Below, in pieces: positions 51,029-57,952 of a stretch of DNA of 64,000 bases. Position 1 is the stretch's first letter. Each line of letters begins with the position of its first letter. The notes below the pieces were generated by a model. The model ran no database searches, had not been told where the DNA came from, and was given only the letters and a program-made list of their open reading frames with translations. The DNA lies in the NCBI RefSeq assembly GCF_014748335.1, contig NZ_JAAVIY010000004.1, forward strand, positions 1 to 64,000, given 5' to 3'. The DNA comes from Flavobacterium selenitireducens. Lineage in GTDB: Bacteria > Bacteroidota > Bacteroidia > Flavobacteriales > Flavobacteriaceae. The position numbers and the translations under genes are program-made.

Positions 51029-52618
51029 ATGAACAGGATTTTTACGATTTTTTTCGCTCTTTTTTTCGCTTTCGGATTTGCCCAGGATCGCAAGAACCAG
51101 TTCAGGTTGCGCGATCCAATGGCGAAGCACGAATTGTTCGTGGCGTTTTCCGATGCCGGTTTCGATGTTTCCCGACTTGCATCCGAATATGGATTCACGC
51201 TCGAAAAGTGGCAGGCAATCCCAGGTGATAAACTAGACAATCTCGCGCGCAACGCAGCCGATGGCGGGAAATCTGCCAATGCGTTGCGGCTGCTTTACAA
51301 AGTACGGTTGCCGAATGCTGACAACCCGCGTTTGCTTGAATTGGCGAAATCGCTGGAAAGCTTGGCGTCTGTGCGATATTGTATCGTTAAAAGTGAAAGC
51401 CCGATTCCTCCACCTAACGACATTCCGCCAACCACACCGAATTACGTTTCCCAGCAAACCTACATACAATCGAATCCCGGCGTGAACATGCAGGTGGCGT
51501 GGAATATGGGGCTGACCGGAAGCGGAATCAAGGTGCGCGATGTCGAATACGGATTCAACAAAAATCACGAGGAATTCAATTCCAATCCCAACATTTTCAT
51601 GCAAGCGGGCGCCGTACTGAACGAAGGCGTTTCCGAAGCCTATTCCGAGCACGGAACCGCAGTGGTCGGTATTCTCGCAGGCGATGACGGCGCATATGGC
51701 GTGACGGGAATGGTGCACGGTATTTCCGAATTGGTGCAATATCCGGAATGGACGACGGAAGGATTCAATCCGTCCCAAGCCGTGGCTTCGGCCTTGGCAG
51801 ATTCGTCTCAAGGCGATGTGATTATTCTCGAAATGCAGGAATATGGCATCAACGACCAATTTGTTCCCGCCGAATACGACAACCTGATCTGGGACTTGAC
51901 CCAGGCGGCTATACAATCCGGAATATTGGTCGTGGCGGCGGCAGGCAACGGCAACGTCAACCTGAACGCGCAAGGGTATGAGCCTTATATGCAGCGCGGC
52001 GACAGCGGTGCGATCCTCGTGGGTGCCGGAACCGCAGATATAAATCACGACAAGATTTCGTACAGCACCTACGGCAGCCGGATCAACCTTCAGGCTTGGG
52101 GAACCAACATCAGGACGACGGGTTATGGGAATTTCGCCCAAATCGGAGGCGATTTCAACCAACGGTATACGACATTTTCTGGGACAAGCGCGGCTACACC
52201 TGTCGTCGCATCCTGTGCAATCGCGCTGCAATCCTATTACCACGAACTTACGGGCACTTACCTCAGTCCGCTGCAAGTGCGACAGATTTTGACCGAAACC
52301 GGAATTGCCCAGGGAGTTGGAGGCCACATCGGACCTATCCCGAATATGGAAGCGGCACTCGCAGCGGTTGCACAATTGAGTACGGACAAGGTCAAAGGCC
52401 TGGCTTTCGCACCGTATCCGAATCCTGCGCGAACAACGCTTTCCGTTTCAGGCCAGCTTTCGGATAACGCGAAAATCGAGATCGTCGATACCGTTGGGAA
52501 ACTCGTTTTGGTTTCGAGCCAAAAAACGATGGATGTTTCGGCACTGGCGTCCGGGATTTATTTTGTGAAGATTTCGGACGATGGGAAATCCGGCGTAAAG
52601 CGTTTCGTAAAAATATAG
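51029..52618 (+). CDS. S8 subtilase with T9SS type A sorting domain
   Basis: A 529-residue secreted subtilisin-family protease. Signal peptide ends FGFAQ. Catalytic residues by motif: Asp171 in VRDVEYGF (an unusual replacement of the DTG box), His208 in EHGTAVVGI, Ser387 in FSGTSAATPVV. The C-terminal 70 residues (APYPNPARTTLSVSGQ ... GIYFVKISDD) are a type A sorting domain for type IX secretion. Expected to be exported and surface-anchored or released. The start at 51029 is chosen for the signal peptide. Convergent with a hydrolase gene. Confidence 0.9.
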   Translation: MNRIFTIFFALFFAFGFAQDRKNQFRLRDPMAKHELFVAFSDAGFDVSRLASEYGFTLEKWQAIPGDKLDNLARNAADGGKSANALRLLYKVRLPNADNPRLLELAKSLESLASVRYCIVKSESPIPPPNDIPPTTPNYVSQQTYIQSNPGVNMQVAWNMGLTGSGIKVRDVEYGFNKNHEEFNSNPNIFMQAGAVLNEGVSEAYSEHGTAVVGILAGDDGAYGVTGMVHGISELVQYPEWTTEGFNPSQAVASALADSSQGDVIILEMQEYGINDQFVPAEYDNLIWDLTQAAIQSGILVVAAAGNGNVNLNAQGYEPYMQRGDSGAILVGAGTADINHDKISYSTYGSRINLQAWGTNIRTTGYGNFAQIGGDFNQRYTTFSGTSAATPVVASCAIALQSYYHELTGTYLSPLQVRQILTETGIAQGVGGHIGPIPNMEAALAAVAQLSTDKVKGLAFAPYPNPARTTLSVSGQLSDNAKIEIVDTVGKLVLVSSQKTMDVSALASGIYFVKISDDGKSGVKRFVKI

Positions 52619-52625
52619 CAGCTCA

Positions 52626-53468
52626 CTAATCCTCGAACAGAAATGCCGCCACTTCGCGGTATACGACGTCCCCGTGCATACTGTGGCCGAGCCCCGATGT
52701 CGTGACCAGACGCGCATTCGGCCAGGATGAAACGATTTTTTCGGACTCTGCCACCAACACGACATCGTCTTCTGTATCGTGCACGATCAAGCCGTGAAGC
52801 CCGAGGTTTTTGCCAAATACACGAGGATTGTAATCGTTGGGATGGAAGTTGAAATTGTCGACGAAATAATCACAAAGAAAGTTGCGCGATCGCGCGTTCA
52901 GGCTCAACAGTTTTCGGTAGTTGTCAATGATCGGGTTCAGTTCCGCGGGAGAGCCCAACAACACCAGTTTCCGTAATTTCGGGTTTTGGTAGACGTGTTG
53001 GAAATACAAGCTCGCCGATCCGCCCAGCGAATGCCCGATAAGGTAATCGGGTTGAAATTTTTCCGCGGCAGCGTTGATGAAAGCCGCGTATTTGGGCAAG
53101 CTGAAACTTCCGGCTGACAAACCGTGGTCGGGAGCGTCCAATGCCACGATCGTACATCCCGATGCCTGTAAATAAGGCAATAGTCTTTCCCATCGCCACG
53201 AGTTGCTGTCCCAGCCGTGCGCCAGCAAAACCACGGCTCCATTTCCTTTCCAGGTGTAGGTTTGTATGGTGTCGCCGTTCAGCGAAAGCGTTTCCCTATG
53301 TGTCTTTTGCAACAGCTCGGGCAACGCGTTATGTCGCAATTTCCCGTCGCGGGGCTTGCTAAAGAAATAATAAACTGTGGCTTTTGCCCTTTTCGGATGC
53401 AAAAAGCTCAGCAGGTTGATGTAGAGCCCGATCGATTTGGTAAGTAAGTAGTATCGAAGTTTTCGCAT
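52626..53468 (-). CDS. Alpha/beta hydrolase
   Basis: A 280-residue alpha/beta hydrolase without clear signal peptide; an N-terminal hydrophobic patch (YLLTKSIGLYINLLSFL) may anchor it. VVLLAHGWDSNSWRWERLLP gives the oxyanion region, YLIGHSLGGSASLY the nucleophile elbow, VHDTEDDVVL the acid, GLGHSMHGD the His. Start at 53468 (MRKLRYY); the longer frame reads into the adjacent terminator. Ends 7 nt after the subtilase stop on the opposite strand. Substrate unknown. Confidence 0.88.
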   Translation of the reverse strand: MRKLRYYLLTKSIGLYINLLSFLHPKRAKATVYYFFSKPRDGKLRHNALPELLQKTHRETLSLNGDTIQTYTWKGNGAVVLLAHGWDSNSWRWERLLPYLQASGCTIVALDAPDHGLSAGSFSLPKYAAFINAAAEKFQPDYLIGHSLGGSASLYFQHVYQNPKLRKLVLLGSPAELNPIIDNYRKLLSLNARSRNFLCDYFVDNFNFHPNDYNPRVFGKNLGLHGLIVHDTEDDVVLVAESEKIVSSWPNARLVTTSGLGHSMHGDVVYREVAAFLFED

Positions 53469-53469
53469 A

Positions 53470-53495
53470 AAAAAAAAGCCCCAATCAAGGGGCTT
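53470..53495 (-). terminator. Intrinsic terminator of Nif3/CdsZ operon
   Basis: Minus-strand AAGCCCC, 6-nt loop, GGGGCTT followed by at least eight T, 5 nt after the stop at 53500 and immediately before the hydrolase start, which it precedes on the same strand. Confidence 0.9.
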
Positions 53496-53499
53496 ATAT

Positions 53500-54288
53500 T
53501 TAGTGTTTGAACTCAGAGAAAAGTTGGTCCATTTTTTCGCGCTCCTCGACGGCAAGGACATTGTCGATAAGGATTCTCCCGGAATGCTCGTCGGTGATGA
53601 TTTTCTTACGGGCCGCAATTTCCACCTGTGTTTGAGGCGGAATCGTGAAATAAGAACCTGCCGAAGCGCCGCGTTCTATCGATACGACAGCCAAGCCGTT
53701 GCGCACGCTGGTGCGGATGCGATCGTAGGCTACAAGCAAACGGTCCTCGATCTGGCTTCTGTATTCTGCAGATTTGTCGGCAAGGAAGTTCTCTTCTTTC
53801 GCAGTCTCGGCCATGATGTCCTCAAGTTCCGATTTTTTGTGCTTAAGATGGGAAGACTTGGTCTCCAGTCGCTCTTTCGATTGGGAAATCACTTCTTTCT
53901 TGTGCTCGATGGAAGCTTTCATTTCCTTGATTTGCTTCTCGGCCAACTGGATTTCCAATTCCTGGAATTCCACTTCTTTTGTCAAAGCATTGAACTCGCG
54001 GTTGTTGCGAACCGTTTCCTGCTGCTTTGTGTATTTTTTGATGGCTTCTTTGTGGTCTTCGATCGCTGTCTTACGGCTCTTGATGCTGTCCTCGATGACT
54101 TCGAGTTCGCTCTTGAGTTTGTCAAGGCGCGTGCTCAAACCGGCCACTTCATCCTCGAGGTCTTCCACTTCGAGAGGCAATTCGCCGCGCACGTTGCGGA
54201 TTTCGTCGATACGGGTATCGATGAGCTGCAAATCGTACAACGCTCTCAACTTGTCTTCAACACTCAATTCTTTAACGGATGTCGCCAT
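53500..54288 (-). CDS. CdsZ-like coiled-coil protein lacking zinc cysteines
   Basis: A 262-residue protein of the C4-type zinc-ribbon domain family (CdsZ/PF02591 type). A long coiled coil spans about 20-185, followed by NGLAVVSIERGASAGSYFTI and ARKKIITDEHSGRILIDN. In zinc-binding relatives the positions here read as CxxC pairs (GACGGC and CEYCGR); in this protein they are SAGS and DEHS, so no zinc site remains. Role is probably structural or regulatory. It follows the Nif3-like gene by 2 nt, so the two are one operon. Confidence 0.88.
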   Translation of the reverse strand: MATSVKELSVEDKLRALYDLQLIDTRIDEIRNVRGELPLEVEDLEDEVAGLSTRLDKLKSELEVIEDSIKSRKTAIEDHKEAIKKYTKQQETVRNNREFNALTKEVEFQELEIQLAEKQIKEMKASIEHKKEVISQSKERLETKSSHLKHKKSELEDIMAETAKEENFLADKSAEYRSQIEDRLLVAYDRIRTSVRNGLAVVSIERGASAGSYFTIPPQTQVEIAARKKIITDEHSGRILIDNVLAVEEREKMDQLFSEFKH

Positions 54289-54290
54289 AT

Positions 54291-55385
54291 TTAAAAGTAC
54301 TTAACTGGATTGGTATTAACTTCGGATAAAATGATTGCAAAATTAGGGATTTTTTCCTTAAGAAAATCAACCATGTAATTTTTTGTAAAACGCTCGCTTT
54401 CAAAGTGGCCGATGTCGAGCAAAAGCAGTTCGTTTTCGGCCTCGTAAAATTGGTGGTATTTGAGGTCGGATGTCACGAAAGCGTCTGCACCTGCGCGTTT
54501 TGCGGCCGAGATGGCAAAGCTTCCCGAACCGCCGAGCACCGCCACTTTTTTCACGGGTCTATCGCGGTATTGCGAATGCCGGATGCCTTCCGCCTGCATC
54601 GCATCCTTGACCAATTGCAGGAAATCACGCTCCGTCCTGGCCGTTTTGAGCTCGCCTATCATGCCCAAACCGATGTTTTTAAGCTCATTGCGCAAGTCGT
54701 AAATTTCATACGCAACTTCCTCATAAGGATGCGAAACGAAAAGCGCGTCGAGGATTTTTTTGCTCAGGTACGACTCGAACGTCACTTCAATCTTCGTTTC
54801 ATCGGCTTTCACGAATTCGTGCTTTTGTCCCACGACGGGATTGCTGTCCGAATTCCCCTGATACGTGCCGATTCCTTCAGAATTAAAGCTGCAATTTTCG
54901 TAATTCCCGATTTTCCCGGCTCCGGCCGCAAATAGCGCATTTCGCACTGCGTCGGCATTTTCGACAGGGGCGAACGTGACGAGTTTGCGGATGAAGTCCT
55001 TTTTCGGAACCAAAATTTTGGTATTCACCAATCCGAGCGCATCGCAAAAAATCTTGTTCACTCCGTTTTTGTGATTGTCCAAGGCGGTGTGCACGGCGTA
55101 GATCGCAATGTCGTTTTTGATCGCTTTGAGGATCGAGCGCTCGACATAATTGGCGCCCGTAATCTTTTTCAGGCCGGAAAATAAAATAGGGTGAAAGCAA
55201 ACCACAAGGTTGCAGTTGTTGCGGATCGCCTCGTCGATGACTTGCTCCAAAGCATCGTGACACACCAGGACGCCCTTAGCCTCGGCATTGCGGTCGCCCA
55301 CGAGCAATCCGACGTTGTCGAAATCTTCGGCATAGGCCAGAGGCGCCATTTCGTCGAGAACGGCGATGATATCTTTTATCTTCAT
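54291..55385 (-). CDS. Nif3-like dinuclear metal center protein
   Basis: A 364-residue Nif3-family hexameric protein. N-terminal MAPLAYAEDFDNVGLLVG and metal-region VVCFHPILFSGLKKI (HHP replaced by FHP, retaining one His), HTALDNHKNGVN, and the C-terminal YHQFYEAENELLLLDIGHFE segment supply the other ligands. Middle insertion (CutA-like) spans about 130-230. Broadly conserved, possibly GTP cyclohydrolase-like, function uncertain. The start codon overlaps the stop of the upstream gene by one base (TAATG). Confidence 0.93.
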   Translation of the reverse strand: MKIKDIIAVLDEMAPLAYAEDFDNVGLLVGDRNAEAKGVLVCHDALEQVIDEAIRNNCNLVVCFHPILFSGLKKITGANYVERSILKAIKNDIAIYAVHTALDNHKNGVNKIFCDALGLVNTKILVPKKDFIRKLVTFAPVENADAVRNALFAAGAGKIGNYENCSFNSEGIGTYQGNSDSNPVVGQKHEFVKADETKIEVTFESYLSKKILDALFVSHPYEEVAYEIYDLRNELKNIGLGMIGELKTARTERDFLQLVKDAMQAEGIRHSQYRDRPVKKVAVLGGSGSFAISAAKRAGADAFVTSDLKYHQFYEAENELLLLDIGHFESERFTKNYMVDFLKEKIPNFAIILSEVNTNPVKYF

Positions 55386-55951
55386 TAGGTTGACCAGGAA
55401 TTTAGGTGCTCTTTGATAATCCAGCCGGATGCCGTCTTGTGCATCAGCAACACGCTGCCGTTGTTGTGCTCGATACTGCGGTAAAACGTGACCTTGACGA
55501 GTGCTTTTTCGCCGTTTTCGAACAACACGGGCTTGCTCACGATCATCAAGCGTTGGTTGTTCAGGTTGAGCTTGGCGCGCCTTTCCTGGTATTGTTCAAC
55601 GGAAAGACAATCGTTTATTTTTTGCCGGATTTTAGTCTCGTCGCCCTCGTAGACCGCTTCGAGTTCGGTCTGCCAATTTGCAGGCTGAGTGTCGGTATTG
55701 ACCTGCTGGCGGATCTGCTTTACCGATTGTGCAGGTAATTTCAGGTTTTGGACAGCTTCGAAAATCTCCTCGTTGTTGTTCGCTTTTTCACAATAAAGGA
55801 AAAGCAGTTGTTGGCGGCCTTTTACGACGACTTTCTCGTTCTTGTAATAATGCTTGACGATAGTCGCCAGAATTCCTGCCGATGGAGATTGGGCGAAGAC
55901 GGACGCCGTAAAAACAAGCGCGGCAAGCGTAAATAGCGTTCTCAACTTCAT
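55385..55951 (-). CDS. Exported protein of unknown function
   Basis: A 188-residue protein starting at the ATG at 55951, with a signal peptide (LFTLAALVFTASVFAQ). The soluble part contains KVVVKGRQQLLFLYCEKANN, DETKIRQKINDCLSVEQYQE, NNQRLMIVSKPVLFENGEKA, and ends KEHLNSWST. I recognise no named family. It opens a three-gene operon with the Nif3-like and CdsZ-like genes, with a -7 box 26 nt upstream of its start. Confidence 0.7.
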   Translation of the reverse strand: MKLRTLFTLAALVFTASVFAQSPSAGILATIVKHYYKNEKVVVKGRQQLLFLYCEKANNNEEIFEAVQNLKLPAQSVKQIRQQVNTDTQPANWQTELEAVYEGDETKIRQKINDCLSVEQYQERRAKLNLNNQRLMIVSKPVLFENGEKALVKVTFYRSIEHNNGSVLLMHKTASGWIIKEHLNSWST

Positions 55952-55977
55952 TTCGGGAGGTGATTTTATACGGTTAC

Positions 55978-55985
55978 CAAAGATA
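55978..55985 (-). promoter_or_regulatory. -7 promoter box of Nif3 operon
   Basis: Minus-strand TATCTTTG, 26 nt before the ATG at 55951. It is 5 nt from the divergent plus-strand box for lpxK. Confidence 0.6.
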
Positions 55986-55990
55986 AAAAT

Positions 55991-55998
55991 TATATTTG
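55991..55998 (+). promoter_or_regulatory. -7 box, predicted leaderless lpxK start
   Basis: TATATTTG, 5 nt before the first possible lpxK ATG (56004); a second ATG follows directly at 56007. Confidence 0.6.
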
Positions 55999-56003
55999 CG
56001 TAC

Positions 56004-57023
56004 ATGATGCTGATCCGCAAAATACTGTTCCCTTTCGCCGCGATTTACAGTTTAGTCACCGGTTTGCGCAATTATTTTTACGACAAGGGCATTTTCAAAT
56101 CGACCTCGTTCGACATTCCCGTGATCGCCGTCGGAAACCTTAGTGTAGGCGGAACGGGGAAATCGCCACAGATCGAATATTTGCTGCGGTTGCTCTCGCA
56201 TGATTTCAAAGTAGCGACGCTGAGCCGCGGCTATAAGCGAAAATCAAGTGGTTTCGTTTTGGCGGATGCGAATTCGGATGCGGAAATTTTGGGAGACGAG
56301 CCTTATCAGTTCCATCGTAAATTCCCGGAAGTTTCCGTAGCCGTCGACGCCGACCGGACAAACGGCATAAAGCAACTCATCGCACTTAAAAATCCCGATG
56401 TCGTATTGCTCGACGACGCGTTCCAGCACCGCAAGGTCAAAGCGGGATTTTATATTTTACTGACGACGTTCAACGAGCTTTACACGGACGATTTCCTGCT
56501 TCCGACGGGAAATTTGCGCGAAAGCAGACGCGGCGCCAAACGTGCCGACACCATCGTCGTGACCAAATGCCCGAAAAATTTGTCGCCTCAGATGCAAAAT
56601 GCCGTTCGCCTGAAACTGCGTTTAAAGCCGCATCAGCAACTGTTTTTTAGTTTTGTCGATTATGACGGTTTTGTTTTTTCCGACAAGGAAAAGTTTCCCG
56701 TAGACCAGATGCGTAGCCATCAGAAGCTGCTGATCGCCGGGATCGCCAAGCCAAAGCCGTTTTTTGCCCATCTCGAAAACGAAAACGACGATGTCATGGA
56801 ATTTCCGGACCACCATCATTTTTCGGATGCGGATATCGCTAAAATCAATGAAAAGGCTGGAGGGCGCCCAATCGTCACGACCGAAAAAGATTATGTGCGG
56901 TTGCACGACAAAACAATCAAAAATCTTTATTACTTACCGATAAAGTCGACGTTGCTGGCCGAAGCCGACCGATTCGATCAAACCATTCTTAATTATGTGG
57001 GAAAACGTACAGCAGACTGTTGA
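56004..57023 (+). CDS. lpxK: Tetraacyldisaccharide 4'-kinase
   Basis: A 339-residue LpxK, inner-membrane kinase of lipid A synthesis. N-terminal hydrophobic region LFPFAAIYSLVTGLRNYFYD, Walker A VGNLSVGGTGKSP, SRGYKRKSSG, DEPYQFHRK, and LDDAFQHRKV are typical. It adds the 4'-phosphate to the lipid A disaccharide. It overlaps punA by 29 nt. Presence implies lipopolysaccharide in this organism. Confidence 0.95.
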   Translation: MMLIRKILFPFAAIYSLVTGLRNYFYDKGIFKSTSFDIPVIAVGNLSVGGTGKSPQIEYLLRLLSHDFKVATLSRGYKRKSSGFVLADANSDAEILGDEPYQFHRKFPEVSVAVDADRTNGIKQLIALKNPDVVLLDDAFQHRKVKAGFYILLTTFNELYTDDFLLPTGNLRESRRGAKRADTIVVTKCPKNLSPQMQNAVRLKLRLKPHQQLFFSFVDYDGFVFSDKEKFPVDQMRSHQKLLIAGIAKPKPFFAHLENENDDVMEFPDHHHFSDADIAKINEKAGGRPIVTTEKDYVRLHDKTIKNLYYLPIKSTLLAEADRFDQTILNYVGKRTADC

Positions 57024-57804
57024 GTTCATCAAAAGCAAAATAGACATCAACCCGGAATACGGTGTCATCCTGGGTTCCGGCCTCGGCGGGTTTACCGACG
57101 ATATCGAAATCGAATACACATTGCCGTACCGCAAGATCCCGAATTTTCCGACCTCTACCGTCGAGGGCCACAAAGGCGCTTTGGTATTTGGTTCGATAGG
57201 CGGGAAAAAGGTGGTGGCCATGGCCGGCCGTTTCCATTTTTACGAAGGCTATGCGATGCAGGACGTGACGTTCCCCGTTCGCGTGATGAAGCATTTGGGC
57301 GTGAAAACCTTGATCGTGTCGAATGCGTCGGGAGGTGTCAATGAAAATTACAAAGTGGGCGATATCGTGATCATCTACGATCATATCAACATGATGCCCG
57401 AGCACCCGTTAAGAGGCAAAAACGACGAACGTTTCGGGCCGCGTTTCGTCAATATGGGCGAGCCGTATTCGCGCAAACTCATCGCCAAAGGCAAAACAGT
57501 CGCCGCAGATTTAGGCATCGAAGTCAAAGACGGCATTTACTTAGGCCTTCAAGGCCCGACGTTCGAAACGCTCGCCGAATACCGCATGGTAAAAATTCTT
57601 GGCGCGGATTGCGTCGGGATGTCGACGGTTCCGGAAGTCATCGTGGCACGGCACATGGAAATGGACGTTTTTGGTGTTTCGGTGATTACCGATATCGGGC
57701 ATGAAGATTCGATAGCCGAAGTCAACCACGAAGAAGTGTTGCAGGCCGCGGCAAAAGCGGAACCGAAAGTGAGGGCGCTGATTCGCGAATTCATCGGGCG
57801 TTGA
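56995..57804 (+). CDS. punA: Purine-nucleoside phosphorylase
   Basis: A 269-residue trimeric-type purine-nucleoside phosphorylase. GVILGSGLGGF and GRFHFYEGY match the phosphate and ribose sites, with SNASGGVN, MPEHPLRG, GLQGPTFET and CVGMSTVPEVIVA for purine binding. It cleaves guanosine and inosine in nucleoside salvage. It starts inside lpxK (29 nt overlap), so the pair is probably cotranscribed. The neighbour relationship is commonly seen in Bacteroidota. Confidence 0.95.
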   Translation: MWENVQQTVEFIKSKIDINPEYGVILGSGLGGFTDDIEIEYTLPYRKIPNFPTSTVEGHKGALVFGSIGGKKVVAMAGRFHFYEGYAMQDVTFPVRVMKHLGVKTLIVSNASGGVNENYKVGDIVIIYDHINMMPEHPLRGKNDERFGPRFVNMGEPYSRKLIAKGKTVAADLGIEVKDGIYLGLQGPTFETLAEYRMVKILGADCVGMSTVPEVIVARHMEMDVFGVSVITDIGHEDSIAEVNHEEVLQAAAKAEPKVRALIREFIGR

Positions 57805-57820
57805 TGTTGTAAGCCGCTAT

Positions 57821-57896
57821 GCGTGAGGGATGGAGCGCCTGTATGAGCTCTTTGCGAAGTGCCAACGCAGCAAAAGCGAGTAGCGACAGCCCGACG
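57821..57896 (+). repeat. GGGATGGAGCG/GCGACAGCCCG element
   Basis: Plus-strand copy ~75 bp long: GCGTGAGGGATGGAGCGCC at one end and AGTAGCGACAGCCCGACGG at the other. It sits 17 nt after the punA stop, between convergent genes. Confidence 0.75.
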
Positions 57897-57952
57897 GCGG
57901 CAACCGCATTTTCTCTATACCACTTTATTTTCGGCCGCCGGCACGCCCAAAA

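Noticed and set aside
53503..54294. Long plus-strand ORF antisense to the CdsZ-like gene
   Set aside because: Composition is Phe/Leu/His-rich shadow of the coiled-coil; the minus strand has a clear family match and terminator.
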